Positions 26,534-35,674 of a DNA stretch of 64,000 nucleotides are shown here, piece by piece; the stretch's first letter is position 1, and each line of letters begins with the position of its first letter. Under the pieces are notes generated by a model. It made no database searches and was not told the origin of the DNA. It saw only the letters and a program-made list of their open reading frames with translations. Source of the DNA: Flavobacterium ichthyis (GTDB lineage Bacteria > Bacteroidota > Bacteroidia > Flavobacteriales > Flavobacteriaceae); assembly GCF_009915155.1 (NCBI RefSeq), contig NZ_JAABLM010000007.1, positions 62,001 through 126,000 on the forward strand, in the 5' to 3' direction. A program made the translations under genes and the position numbers.

Positions 26534-28345
26534 ATGCTGATGGGTTTAGTTACCGCCAAAGAAGTTGCAAAGGCAATAAATACTGACAAATACGGGTTTT
26601 TAGGTACTTTTTCGGGCTGGTTGCTGATGAAAATACTTAAAATTTCCACTTTAAATAAAATTTACGACAGAAATAAACACTTGAGCGAAGTGGAATTTCT
26701 CAATGCTATTTTAGATGAATTTCAGATTAAGTTTGAAATTCCTGAAGAAGATTTAAAACGTTTGCCAAAAACCGGAGCTTACATCACGGTTTCTAATCAT
26801 CCTCTTGGTGGAATTGATGGGATTCTACTTTTAAAATTGATGCTCGAACGTGAACCGAATTTTAAAATCATTGCCAATTTTTTGTTGCACAGAATTGACC
26901 CGATGAAACCGTACATTATGCCGGTAAATCCGTTTGAAAATCACAAAGATGCCAAATCAAGCGTGTTGGGAATCAAGGAAACTTTGCGCCATTTGAGCGA
27001 CGGGAAACCTTTGGGAATGTTTCCTGCCGGAGAAGTTTCGACTTACAAAGATGGAAAATTAATGGTGGACAGACCTTGGGAAGAAGGCGCAATAAAAATT
27101 ATTAAAAAAGCAAATGTTCCCGTAGTTCCTATTTATTTTCATGCCAAAAATAGTCGTCTTTTTTATTTTCTATCAAAATTAAACGACACTTTGAGAACGG
27201 CCAAATTACCTTCGGAATTGTTGACACAAAAGGATCGCGTGATTAAAGTTCGTATTGGGAAACCTATTTCGGTTGTAGAACAAGATGAATACTCGAAAAT
27301 TGACGAATATTCTGATTTTTTGCGAAGAAAAACTTACATGTTGGCCAATCCATTTGAAAAAGAAAGCCGATTGATTGATACTTCAAGTTTAAAAATCCCA
27401 AAAAGCCCGAAACGAATTGCTACACCAGCCAATCACGAGCAAATTATTCAGGAAGTTGAAGCTTTACGCAACACAACCGCCAGAATGTTACAAAGTAAAA
27501 ACTACGAAGTCTTTTTTACAGAAGCAGAGAAAATTCCGAATATTTTACATGAATTGGGACGCTTGCGCGAAATTACGTTTCGTGAAGTTGGCGAAGGGAC
27601 GAATGAGTCTTTGGACCTTGATAAATTTGACAAATATTACCACCACATGTTTTTGTGGGACGACGAAAACAAGCAAATTGCAGGAGCTTATCGCATGGGG
27701 TTAGGTTCTGAAATTTATCCGAAATACGGAATTGACGGGTTTTATTTGCAAGAGTTATTTCGCTTTGAACCAGAATTGTACGACATGATGAGCAAATCCA
27801 TCGAAATGGGTCGTGCGTTTATCACCAAAGAATACCAGCAAAAACCCATGCCACTTTTCTTGCTTTGGAAAGGAATCGTGCATACTACGTTGCGATATCC
27901 GGAACATCACTATTTAATTGGTGGCGTGAGTATCAGCAACCAATTTTCGGATTTTTCTAAGTCGCTGATGATCGAATTTATGAAGTCGCATTATTACGAT
28001 CCTTATGTGGCGCAATACGTACATCCGAAAAAAGAATTTAAGGTAAAACTTAAAGACGCCGACAAAGATTTTATTTTTGATGAAGCCGAAGCGGATTTGA
28101 ATAAATTTGACAAAATCATCGATGAAATCGAACCGGGAAGTTTGCGTTTACCAGTATTAATTAAAAAATACATCAAGCAAAATGCCAAGGTAATTGCCTT
28201 TAACGTAGATCCGCTTTTTAACAATGCCGTTGACGGATTAATGTACATCAGGATTGCAGATTTGCCCGAAAGTACCGTAAAACCTGTAATGGAAGAACTT
28301 CAAGCCGAACTCGAAAAGAAACTTTCCAAAAAAGGCGAGATATAA
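26534..28345 (+). CDS. Two-domain acyltransferase: PlsC-like N-terminus plus GNAT-type N-acyltransferase (OlsF-like)
   Basis: About 603 aa from the ATG at 26534 (26540 is also possible). The N-terminal domain (to about 270) has the lysophospholipid acyltransferase motif SNHPLGGIDG (HxxxxD) and FPAGEVSTYKDG. The C-terminal domain (about 320-570) has REITFREVGEGTNE and WDDENKQIAGAYRMGLG, as in the OlsB/hemolysin-type N-acyltransferases. This fusion is the OlsF arrangement, in which one protein makes ornithine lipids or, in Bacteroidota, possibly glycine lipids. The enzyme would act at the inner membrane on acyl-ACP donors. The amino-acid substrate cannot be read from sequence. Confidence 0.85.
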   Translation: MLMGLVTAKEVAKAINTDKYGFLGTFSGWLLMKILKISTLNKIYDRNKHLSEVEFLNAILDEFQIKFEIPEEDLKRLPKTGAYITVSNHPLGGIDGILLLKLMLEREPNFKIIANFLLHRIDPMKPYIMPVNPFENHKDAKSSVLGIKETLRHLSDGKPLGMFPAGEVSTYKDGKLMVDRPWEEGAIKIIKKANVPVVPIYFHAKNSRLFYFLSKLNDTLRTAKLPSELLTQKDRVIKVRIGKPISVVEQDEYSKIDEYSDFLRRKTYMLANPFEKESRLIDTSSLKIPKSPKRIATPANHEQIIQEVEALRNTTARMLQSKNYEVFFTEAEKIPNILHELGRLREITFREVGEGTNESLDLDKFDKYYHHMFLWDDENKQIAGAYRMGLGSEIYPKYGIDGFYLQELFRFEPELYDMMSKSIEMGRAFITKEYQQKPMPLFLLWKGIVHTTLRYPEHHYLIGGVSISNQFSDFSKSLMIEFMKSHYYDPYVAQYVHPKKEFKVKLKDADKDFIFDEAEADLNKFDKIIDEIEPGSLRLPVLIKKYIKQNAKVIAFNVDPLFNNAVDGLMYIRIADLPESTVKPVMEELQAELEKKLSKKGEI

Positions 28346-28351
28346 AAAAAT

Positions 28352-28383
28352 AAAACCCAAGAATGTGAAATCTTGGGTTTTTT
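28352..28383. terminator. Bidirectional intrinsic terminator
   Basis: aaaacccaaga and tcttgggtttt form a perfect stem with an 8-nt loop. T follows on the plus side and A precedes it, so it can serve both the acyltransferase gene and the convergent DUF2752 gene that ends at 28393. Confidence 0.88.
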
Positions 28384-28392
28384 GTTGGGTTT

Positions 28393-28866
28393 TTATTTCC
28401 AAATGGATTCTTTCAAAATTTCTTCTAAGGAATGATTTTTGATAAAATAAAACAATCTAAAACTGTGGTAAATCATTAAACCTGTTCCCAAGACGATCGC
28501 TAACTTTTTGCTGTAAAAAAGACGGTTAAAATATTCTTTTTTGTTGATTATTTCAGCAGTTAACACAACAATCGCCACAATGCAAAACAAAAAAGCAAAT
28601 GGCCCCAAAATATGGTAGTCGAAACTTTTCTGCAAATCTCCTTGATACAAATACACTAGTGATTTGGTAATACCACAACCTGGGCAAGGAAAACCCGTGA
28701 GCATTTTGAAAGGACAAAGGGATTGATCTGTTTCTAAATGGTGGTCATGATTTCCTAACATCAAAAAAAACGGAATTACAAGCGTCAATAACGCGCCTGC
28801 AATTCCGTATAATTTTAACCTATAATTTTTAATCGTTGTATAATTTATTAATATCACCCTGAACAA
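28393..28866 (-). CDS. DUF2752 membrane protein
   Basis: The 157-aa protein shows the DUF2752 motif CPFKMLTGFPCPGCGITKSL and three hydrophobic segments (about 22-37, 85-105, 125-145). The cysteine pairs suggest metal or redox binding, but the function is not known. Its start lies inside the 3' end of the DUF4234 gene (38-bp overlap), which suggests translational coupling. Confidence 0.85.
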   Translation of the reverse strand: MFRVILINYTTIKNYRLKLYGIAGALLTLVIPFFLMLGNHDHHLETDQSLCPFKMLTGFPCPGCGITKSLVYLYQGDLQKSFDYHILGPFAFLFCIVAIVVLTAEIINKKEYFNRLFYSKKLAIVLGTGLMIYHSFRLFYFIKNHSLEEILKESIWK

Positions 28867-29203
28867 TCATTGCAGCTACCATTGGCACAAAAAATCCTAG
28901 AACTAACAAGAGTACCGACTGGTCTTTTTGACTTTCTCCTGTACGGTTGTACACGTGAGGAAGTCCTTCTTTTCCAACTAAATAATAAAAATAAAGATTT
29001 ACAGGATAACAACATCCTGCGAAAATTGCTATTGGTTGAGAAATCACCTCTCTGTTAGCCACAGCATTAACAACTTGTGCTACTTTAATATTCCAATAAA
29101 TTAAATAAAGACCGCACGTAATTATTCCTAAAAGTAAAACGATAATGGGATCAACTTTAAATTCTGGAACTCCATTCGGGTTTTCTTGGTTAATAATTTC
29201 CAT
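28829..29203 (-). CDS. DUF4234-like small membrane protein
   Basis: The 124-aa protein has hydrophobic segments at about 19-40, 55-75 and 95-115, with LLGIITCGLYLIYWNIKVAQ, the typical DUF4234 signature. It is cotranscribed with, and overlaps, the DUF2752 gene; similar pairs are common in Flavobacteriia. The function is unknown. Confidence 0.75.
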   Translation of the reverse strand: MEIINQENPNGVPEFKVDPIIVLLLGIITCGLYLIYWNIKVAQVVNAVANREVISQPIAIFAGCCYPVNLYFYYLVGKEGLPHVYNRTGESQKDQSVLLLVLGFFVPMVAAMIVQGDINKLYND

Positions 29204-29271
29204 ATATAAAATGTTTTTGGTTGCGCTAAAATTAACAAAATAATTATGATTATCTACTTTATTTTACATTG

Positions 29272-30630
29272 TTACAAAAAAATTCTATCCACTGGTTCCC
29301 AAAGTTCAATTTTATTTCCTTCTAAGTCAAGGATGGCGGCGAATTTCCCATAATCAAAAACCTGCATTTCGCCTATGATGGTGACGCCTTCTTCTTGCAA
29401 GTGAAGTAATAATTTTTCGAGATTTTCTACTCTAAAATTTTGCATAAATGCCTTTTCCGAAGGTTGAAAATAGGTCGTATCATTGTTAAAAGGCGACCAT
29501 TGAGTGGCACATTTTTCGCCTTGGTCATTTTTCCACCAAAAAGTACATCCGTAATCGTCAGTGTTTAAACCCAAATGTTTTTGGTACCAATTTTTTAGTT
29601 CCGAAGGATTTTCGGCTTTAAAGAAAAAACCGCCAATTCCTGTCACGCGTTTTTCAACTTTTTGTTTTTGGCTTTCGCCGAAGAAAAGCGCTTTGACTTT
29701 ATCCACTATGGTTTGCGCGAGTTTTTCATGGCTTTCAAACGTCCAGCCTGCAATGTGTGGTGTAAGGATGACGTTTTCGGCTTTTAACAAATATTGAAAA
29801 GCTTCGGGAATGGTTTCGGATTCAAACAATGATTCAAACGATAATTTTTCGTATTCCAAAACATCCAAAGCCGCACCCAAAATTTTCCCGGATTGTAAGG
29901 CTTGCGCCAAATCTGAAGTGACCACGTTTTTACCTCGCGAAGTATTAATAAGCCAAAATGGTTTTTTAAATTTTTGGATAAATTGCGCATTAACCATCTT
30001 ATCCGTTTCAGGTGTCCAAGGTAAATGAAGGCTCACAACATCGGCTTTTTCGAAAAATTCTTCGGCAGAAACTTGTTTTGCATCATTATTGGTCATGTTG
30101 GATAAAATGTCGAAGCAAATCACTTCGCAGTCAAAACCGCGCAATTTTTTGGCGAAAGCCTTACCCATATTGCCGTAACCAATGATGCCCACGGTTTTGC
30201 CATCCAACTCATGACCGCGATTTTTTTCACGGTTCCAATGTCCGGAACGAATTTCACGATCGGCTTGATTGAGCTTGTTGAAAAGCGACAAAATCATGCC
30301 TAAAGTATGTTCTCCAACCGCATTTTTGTTGCCTTCGGGAGCCGCAATCAAGGCAATATTTTTGGTCGAAGCATAATCGCAATCAATGCTTTCGAGTCCG
30401 GCACCAACCCGTGCGATAAATTTTAAATTGCTGGCTTTGTCAATAAAATTTTCATCAATTTTAAACCGACTTCTGATCACAATTCCGTGGTAATCCTGGA
30501 TTTTTTCCTCAATTTCTTCCTTAGACGAAAGATAATCTTCGTGATTGGTAAAACCGGCTTCCTGCAACTGACTCCAAAGAATGGGATGGTTGCTATCGAT
30601 ATGGAGAATTTTTATTTCGGATGGGTTCAT
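29272..30630 (-). CDS. D-2-hydroxyacid dehydrogenase (SerA-like) fused to a VOC/glyoxalase-fold domain
   Basis: From the ATG at 30630 the protein is 452 aa. Residues 1 to about 325 form a D-isomer-specific 2-hydroxyacid dehydrogenase: GKTVGIIGYGNMGKAFAKKL binds NAD, NTSRGKNVVTSDLAQAL carries the catalytic Arg region, and ILTPHIAGWTFE the catalytic His. From about 328 the sequence continues as a VOC domain (GIGGFFFKAENPSELKNWY, LDLEGNKIELWEPVD) that in related bacteria I know as a separate protein of about 125 aa. The linker (about FGESQKQKVEKRV) has no stop and no ATG. Possible roles are phosphoglycerate or another 2-hydroxyacid oxidation; the VOC substrate is unknown. Confidence 0.88.
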   Translation of the reverse strand: MNPSEIKILHIDSNHPILWSQLQEAGFTNHEDYLSSKEEIEEKIQDYHGIVIRSRFKIDENFIDKASNLKFIARVGAGLESIDCDYASTKNIALIAAPEGNKNAVGEHTLGMILSLFNKLNQADREIRSGHWNREKNRGHELDGKTVGIIGYGNMGKAFAKKLRGFDCEVICFDILSNMTNNDAKQVSAEEFFEKADVVSLHLPWTPETDKMVNAQFIQKFKKPFWLINTSRGKNVVTSDLAQALQSGKILGAALDVLEYEKLSFESLFESETIPEAFQYLLKAENVILTPHIAGWTFESHEKLAQTIVDKVKALFFGESQKQKVEKRVTGIGGFFFKAENPSELKNWYQKHLGLNTDDYGCTFWWKNDQGEKCATQWSPFNNDTTYFQPSEKAFMQNFRVENLEKLLLHLQEEGVTIIGEMQVFDYGKFAAILDLEGNKIELWEPVDRIFL

Positions 30631-30657
30631 GGCAAGTTGTTTTGGTAAAGATAACAA

Positions 30658-30917
30658 ATTGCTGAAACGATAAAAAAGGGAATTTTTGGGTTCCTATTTT
30701 TGGCTTATCGCCTAACTTCCCTTATAGCTTCTCCCACTGTTCCTTATGGATATTTTATGTTTTAGTCCACTGTGTTAAAATTGTTAAAAGCTGGTGAAAG
30801 TTATTAGTTTTTTGTTTCTAAATCTGGGCTTTTGAAGTTTTTTATTTCGTAAATCAAAAAAGAATTTATTGATGATATTTTGCTAGCACGGATTGCAAAT
30901 CCGCGGTATAGGGGTTT
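30658..30917. other. Intergenic stretch with a small palindrome
   Basis: No gene or convincing promoter is seen. A hairpin cggatt-gca-aatccg lies at 889-903 of this kilobase (30889-30903), within gcacggattgcaaatccgcgg. Phrases like this are scattered in Bacteroidota intergenic DNA and may be REP-like; that is recollection, not tested. Confidence 0.4.
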
Positions 30918-31172
30918 CTATTTAGTATAACTTTCGATAAATGTTCCTTCACTGTTAGTGCTTTTCACTTTCAGTTTAGTTGAAGTTAATACTAAAATTT
31001 GAAAAGTGTCAGTTTCGTTTCCTGGGTCAGAATCGTCCCAAGTAATTGTAAATGAATTTCCGTTTAAAGAGTAATCTCATTTTCGATTATGTCAGGTCCA
31101 AATGTATTGTTTGAAGTTGGATTTCTATAATAGAATTTTGCTCTTTCGGCTGATGCAACTTTTAGGAACGCC
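30918..31172 (-). pseudogene. Remnant of a secreted lipocalin-like gene, truncated and frameshifted
   Basis: Downstream of mgtE the minus strand encodes about 33 codons (ASAERAKFYYRNPTSNN and on to GPDIIENE) that hit a stop. After a shift near 31070-31080 another frame continues from YSLNGNSFTITWDDSDPG through LTSTKLKVKSTNSEG to FIESYTK and a stop at 30918-30920. The second part looks like the C-terminus of lipocalin-like lipoproteins of Flavobacteria. The N-terminal half and start are missing, and the remnant abuts the mgtE stop, so a deletion plus a frameshift is likely. The family label is tentative. Confidence 0.55.
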
Positions 31173-31183
31173 CAAAAAATATT

Positions 31184-32536
31184 TTAAAAACCTAAGATGA
31201 GTTTGGCGATGGTAAAGTAGATTAAAATTCCGCAAATGTCGTTGCTGGTAGTGATGAATGGTCCGGTTGCTAATGCGGGATCGATTCCAAAACGGTTGAG
31301 CAATAACGGGACGAACGTGCCAATTAGCGACGCGATGATGATTACGGAAATGAGGGAAATGCTGACGGTTAAGCCTAAACTGTAACCTACGCCAAGTAGA
31401 AAATGGCTTCCGGCGATGAGGATTATGGCAAGCATAGTGCCGTTGAGTAAACTGAGTAAAACTTCTTTTACGAGTCGGTTCCAGAGGGATCCGCTGATAC
31501 TTTGGTTGGCCAAACCTTGCACGACGATGGCGGATGATTGTACGCCAACATTTCCTGCCATAGCGGCAATAAGTGGCGTAAAGAAAAATAATTCGCCGTG
31601 GTTTTCCATCGCACCGCTGAAAGCGCCAAGCAATCGCACGGAAATAAATCCGCCTAAAAGTGCGAGAACTAACCACGGAAGTCGTGCTTTTGTAAGTTCG
31701 ATAATGCTGTCATCGGCTTCAACGTCTTGCGAGATACCGGCTGCTAACTGGTAATCTTTGTCGGCTTCTTCTTTGATGACATCTACGATATCGTCAATTG
31801 TAATTCTTCCTACCAAACGACCGAGTTCGTCCACTACGGGAATGGCTTCCAAGTCGTATTTTTGCATAATTCGGGCAACTTCAACATCTTCTGTATCAAC
31901 CGAAACGTAATCTACTTTACGGATATAGACTTCGGAAATTGGGGTTTTAGTGGAAGTGGTCAATAAATCTTTGAGCGAAAGTCGGCCTTTGAGTCTGCCT
32001 TCGTCGTCAATCACGTAAATGGAATGTACTCTGGAAACATTTTCGGCTTGAACCCGCATTTCTTTGACGCAAGTCAACACATTCCAGTTTTCATTTACTT
32101 TTACTAACTCTTTCCCCATGAGACCTCCGGCGGTATCTTCGTCATAACGCAGAAGATCTACAATGTCTTTGGCGTGTTCTACATCGACTAACTCGGAAAT
32201 TACTTCGTTTTTTATTTCGGTAGAAAGTTCGGCGATAATGTCGGCAGCATCATCTGTGTCGAGCTCGTCTAATTCTTCTGCGATTTCTTTTGGCGAAAGC
32301 CTCGAAAGAATATTTTCGCGCAAATCATCTTCAAGTTCGAGGAGGATTTCGGCGGTTTTTTCTGAATCGAGAACTTTAAAAATATAGGTTGCCTGGTCGA
32401 AATCGAGTTCGTCCAAAATTTCGGCAATATCAGCATGGTGCATGTCTTGAAGTAACAATTCCAGTTGGTGCTGGTTGTTGCTTTCGATTAATGCTTCTAT
32501 TTCTAGAATTAATTCCTTGCTGATTTTAAACTGCAT
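31184..32536 (-). CDS. mgtE: Magnesium transporter MgtE
   Basis: The 450-aa protein has an N-terminal superhelical Mg2+-sensing domain ([40 protein letters not shown]), two CBS domains at about 135-255 ([40 protein letters not shown]) and five membrane helices with the pore segment [20 protein letters not shown]. Cytosolic Mg2+ closes the channel in the family. It overlaps the end of rsmA by 11 bp, so the two are translated from one mRNA. Confidence 0.96.
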   Translation of the reverse strand: MQFKISKELILEIEALIESNNQHQLELLLQDMHHADIAEILDELDFDQATYIFKVLDSEKTAEILLELEDDLRENILSRLSPKEIAEELDELDTDDAADIIAELSTEIKNEVISELVDVEHAKDIVDLLRYDEDTAGGLMGKELVKVNENWNVLTCVKEMRVQAENVSRVHSIYVIDDEGRLKGRLSLKDLLTTSTKTPISEVYIRKVDYVSVDTEDVEVARIMQKYDLEAIPVVDELGRLVGRITIDDIVDVIKEEADKDYQLAAGISQDVEADDSIIELTKARLPWLVLALLGGFISVRLLGAFSGAMENHGELFFFTPLIAAMAGNVGVQSSAIVVQGLANQSISGSLWNRLVKEVLLSLLNGTMLAIILIAGSHFLLGVGYSLGLTVSISLISVIIIASLIGTFVPLLLNRFGIDPALATGPFITTSNDICGILIYFTIAKLILGF

Positions 32537-33305
32537 CGGCTTCTATTTTTTGGGTAAGTTCAATAAATTGTTGGTAATCCAATTGTTCCGGACGAAGTGC
32601 AAAGATAGCGTCTTCGCGCAAATTTTCCGAAAGGTTCATAGATTTTAAGCTGTTGCGAAGGGTTTTTCGGCGTTGTTGGAAAGCGGTTTTCACAACGGTA
32701 AAAAATAATTTTTCGCTGCAAGGCAAAGTGAAGTTTTCTTTTCGCTTTAACCTTAAAACACCCGATTTTACTTTTGGTGGTGGATTAAAAACATTTTCAT
32801 GCACGGTAAAAAGATATTCGGCATCATAAAAAGCTTGTACCAAAACCGAAAGTATTCCGTAAGTTTTGCTGCCTTTTTTCTCGCAGATTCTTTCGGCCAC
32901 TTCTTTTTGAAACATACCTGAAAATTCCGGAACTTGGTGACGCATTTCTAAGGTTCTGAAAACAATTTGCGACGAAATATTGTACGGGAAATTTCCAATG
33001 ATAGCAAAGGCTTCGCCGTTGAAAACCTCGTTGATATTGTACTTCAAAAAGTCTTTCGAAATGATGTGACCGTGCAATTTATCGTAATGTTTGTGGAGAT
33101 AATCAACGGATTCTGTATCGATTTCTATCACAAAAATTTCTGCATCTTTCTCGAGCAAATATTTGGTAAGCACTCCCATTCCCGGACCAATCTCGAGTAC
33201 TTTGTTGTAATTTTCGAAACCCAAGGTATCGGCAATTTTTTTTGCGATATTTTCATCGGTTAAAAAATGTTGCCCGAGGTGTTTTTTTGCCGTTACTTTT
33301 TCCAT
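32526..33305 (-). CDS. rsmA: 16S rRNA (adenine1518-N6/adenine1519-N6)-dimethyltransferase
   Basis: The 259-aa KsgA-family enzyme dimethylates two adjacent adenines in the 3' hairpin of 16S rRNA. Its start [19 protein letters not shown], the SAM-binding [16 protein letters not shown], and motif [14 protein letters not shown] are all present. It is followed by mgtE with an 11-bp overlap. Length is as expected. Confidence 0.96.
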   Translation of the reverse strand: MEKVTAKKHLGQHFLTDENIAKKIADTLGFENYNKVLEIGPGMGVLTKYLLEKDAEIFVIEIDTESVDYLHKHYDKLHGHIISKDFLKYNINEVFNGEAFAIIGNFPYNISSQIVFRTLEMRHQVPEFSGMFQKEVAERICEKKGSKTYGILSVLVQAFYDAEYLFTVHENVFNPPPKVKSGVLRLKRKENFTLPCSEKLFFTVVKTAFQQRRKTLRNSLKSMNLSENLREDAIFALRPEQLDYQQFIELTQKIEADAV

Positions 33306-33390
33306 TTATGATTTAGGATTTGTGAATTTAGATATGATTTAGGATTTTGCGAAAATCATTTTCTAATTATCTAAATATCTAAATATCTAA
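33306..33390. repeat. AT-rich direct repeats between rsmA and the DUF4286 gene
   Basis: Variants of atttaggattt/tatgattt are followed by ctaaatat units (ctaattatctaaatatctaaatatctaatt). The second motif is the same phrase as the tandem array at 55940. No gene is seen. Confidence 0.6.
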
Positions 33391-33711
33391 TTAAATCGAT
33401 TTGTGTTCGCTGATAAATTCTAATTCTGTTCTGAAAGTCAGCATTTTAACACCAAATTTTCTCACGGCATCTTCACGCAATTTTGGTGCATCTTCGCTGT
33501 AATATTTTTTCAACATGTCGTGGCTTTCGGTGTGAAATTGAACCGAATACGTTTTACCTCCCATTTCTTCTTCCACCAAAACTTTTACCAAATGTGCTTT
33601 AGTAAATTTCCCGGTCGCCAACACTTCCGGAATGTGAACGTGTTGCATCCAATGAAGCCATTCATCGTGAACAGATTCGTCAATATTTGTAGTTACGTTG
33701 TAAATAATCAT
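33391..33711 (-). CDS. DUF4286 family protein
   Basis: The 106-aa protein (MIIYNVTTNIDESVHDEWLHW, HIPEVLATGKFTKAHL) matches the DUF4286 family of Bacteroidota, a small ferredoxin-like-fold protein of unknown function. It has no signal peptide and is cytoplasmic. It stands between repeat-filled gaps upstream of rsmA and could share its transcript. Confidence 0.85.
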   Translation of the reverse strand: MIIYNVTTNIDESVHDEWLHWMQHVHIPEVLATGKFTKAHLVKVLVEEEMGGKTYSVQFHTESHDMLKKYYSEDAPKLREDAVRKFGVKMLTFRTELEFISEHKSI

Positions 33712-33801
33712 CGTTTTTGATTTAGGATTTTTGATATATGAATTAAGATTTTAGAATTTAGATTTAGGATTTTTGAAACCCTTTACTCCAAACTCTCCAC
33801 T
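33712..33801. repeat. AT-rich repeat mosaic
   Basis: The gap holds atttaggattt, tatatgaatt and tagatttaggattt units, then actccaaactctccactc, which resembles the phrase at 3173-3199. No gene is seen. Confidence 0.55.
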
Positions 33802-35580
33802 CTAAAGATTCGCGTCTCCTCTTAACTGCCTGAATTTTTTTCTTGCCGAAACAAAATAAATACTGTCTTGGTGGTTAAAAATAATCTGCTCATACAAAGC
33901 CTTGGCTTTCTCGGGGTCGTTTAATTTTTCCTGGTAAATTTTTGCAGAAAAATAAAGCGCTTCATCTACATAAATGCCGTCTTTGTGATGCTCAATGATG
34001 GATTGAAAATGATTTAAAGCCAAATTAAAATCGCCTAATTTTTCTTGAATAGTGCCAATTCTCAACAAGGTTTCATCTTCAATTTCCTGACCTTTGTATT
34101 CGTTTAAAATGTTTTGAAATTGTTCCAAAGCTTCTCGGTTGCGGTTTTGATACAACAAATAATCGCCTCGGGCAAATTTTTTCAAACCCACTTGCGTAGA
34201 ATCGGCAACGGTATTATCGTTTATCAATAAAAATAATTCCAAAGCATCGTTGGCAATCAATTGCGTTGAAGCCGATTTTAATTCCTTAAATTGTTTTAAA
34301 GCCCATTCGAAATCTGTTTTAAAATAACAGGCTTTTGCCGCTTTCAAACTCGCTTCGTGACCCATTTCATCGTTTTTTAAATCTTCCTCTATTTGCGAAT
34401 AATAAATCAACGCTTGATTGAATTTTTCTTCAAATAATAAAATATCTGCCAATTCCATTTTGGCGTCAGCCGCTTGGTATTTATTCAGCGGAAGCTCCAA
34501 AGTTTTCTTCAAAATATTTTTTCCTTCTTCCGGAAGTTTTAATTTGAAAGTATAAAAATTGGCCTGCAACAACTGTAATTGCAAGGTGTACGGACTTGTT
34601 CCATATTTTTTTAATAGTAAATCTATTTCGTCTTTTAAAGTCGGTAAATCTTTTGGTTGAGCTAAATCGACTTTCGCTTTCGTCAGATTAAAATCGGCAT
34701 AAATTTGCAAATCGCGGTCTTGTGTATTTTCTTTGATAAAAGAAAAAATTTCATTTGCGGTTTCGATTTCATTTTCATCAACTGCTATTTGCGCAAGCCC
34801 GACTATATGTGAAAAAGAGTCGGGGTTGCGGCGGTATATGGCTTTTTCTTGAATAAATGCTTTATCATATTCTTTTTGTTGAACAAAAAACCAACTCAAA
34901 AACTCGTTCCAATACAAATCCTGTGTTTTTTGCGCCCGAAGCAAAAGCGATTTTCGCAACATCGCATTAAAATTTTCCGAAGCATCATCGTTCATAAATC
35001 TTCCTAACTGATTCTGAATCAGGACTGTATTAATTTGATTAATAAAAGCTTCGTCTAAAAAAGTTTCAATCATCAATTCGGTTTTGCCTTGTTGACCGTA
35101 CAAAACCGCCATTTGAAAATTAAAATTATAATTGTCATTGGTTTTTTTTGCCAAAATATAAGCTTCAAGGGCTTGATCAATCAAAGATTTTTTCTCAAAA
35201 GTGGTTGCTACCGAATACACGTGATTTGGATTTTCGGCAATAATTTGCAAGGCTTGTTGGTAATATTTATTGGCTTTGGCTTCATTTTTTTGCAACTGAA
35301 AATTATAGCCCAATTCCACCAAAATTCCGGGTTGTTTGTATTTGGCAAAACGTTCTTCGAGCATTTTTTCGGCTTCGCCAAATTGCTGTAACTGCTGTTT
35401 AGATTCGACTAATTTTTGAAAATAAAAACTATTTCCGGGTTGGCTTTGCAACAATTCCTGGTAAGTCAATGCCGCTTTTTCAAATTCGCCTTTTTCGAAA
35501 TATTGTAACGCCAATTGATCGCTTTGCGCAAAAACAAGCGATGAAAACAGCAATGCCGATAATAGGAAAATTTTTTTCAT
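33802..35580 (-). CDS. Secreted or periplasmic tetratricopeptide-repeat protein
   Basis: From the ATG at 35580 the protein is 592 aa with signal peptide MKKIFLLSALLFSSLVFAQ. TPR-type helical pairs run through most of it: LQYFEKGEFEKAALTYQELL near the N-terminus and LLRIGTIQEKLGDFNLALNH near the C-terminus. TPRs scaffold protein complexes; the partner is unknown. The start at 35604 would put eight residues before the signal peptide and is not preferred. It stands alone between DUF4286 and serS. Confidence 0.88.
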   Translation of the reverse strand: MKKIFLLSALLFSSLVFAQSDQLALQYFEKGEFEKAALTYQELLQSQPGNSFYFQKLVESKQQLQQFGEAEKMLEERFAKYKQPGILVELGYNFQLQKNEAKANKYYQQALQIIAENPNHVYSVATTFEKKSLIDQALEAYILAKKTNDNYNFNFQMAVLYGQQGKTELMIETFLDEAFINQINTVLIQNQLGRFMNDDASENFNAMLRKSLLLRAQKTQDLYWNEFLSWFFVQQKEYDKAFIQEKAIYRRNPDSFSHIVGLAQIAVDENEIETANEIFSFIKENTQDRDLQIYADFNLTKAKVDLAQPKDLPTLKDEIDLLLKKYGTSPYTLQLQLLQANFYTFKLKLPEEGKNILKKTLELPLNKYQAADAKMELADILLFEEKFNQALIYYSQIEEDLKNDEMGHEASLKAAKACYFKTDFEWALKQFKELKSASTQLIANDALELFLLINDNTVADSTQVGLKKFARGDYLLYQNRNREALEQFQNILNEYKGQEIEDETLLRIGTIQEKLGDFNLALNHFQSIIEHHKDGIYVDEALYFSAKIYQEKLNDPEKAKALYEQIIFNHQDSIYFVSARKKFRQLRGDANL

Positions 35581-35674
35581 TTTCAATTTTTGTAAAAAAA
35601 GCAACGCACTAAGATAACGTTTTTAAAGTTACATCAGTGCATTGCTGTGGCAAAAAACCAAGGTTAATTGTTCG

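Noticed and set aside
31125..31676. A 183-codon minus-strand frame overlapping mgtE
   Set aside because: It is Arg/His/Phe rich, in another frame of a clearly coding gene, and has no family resemblance.
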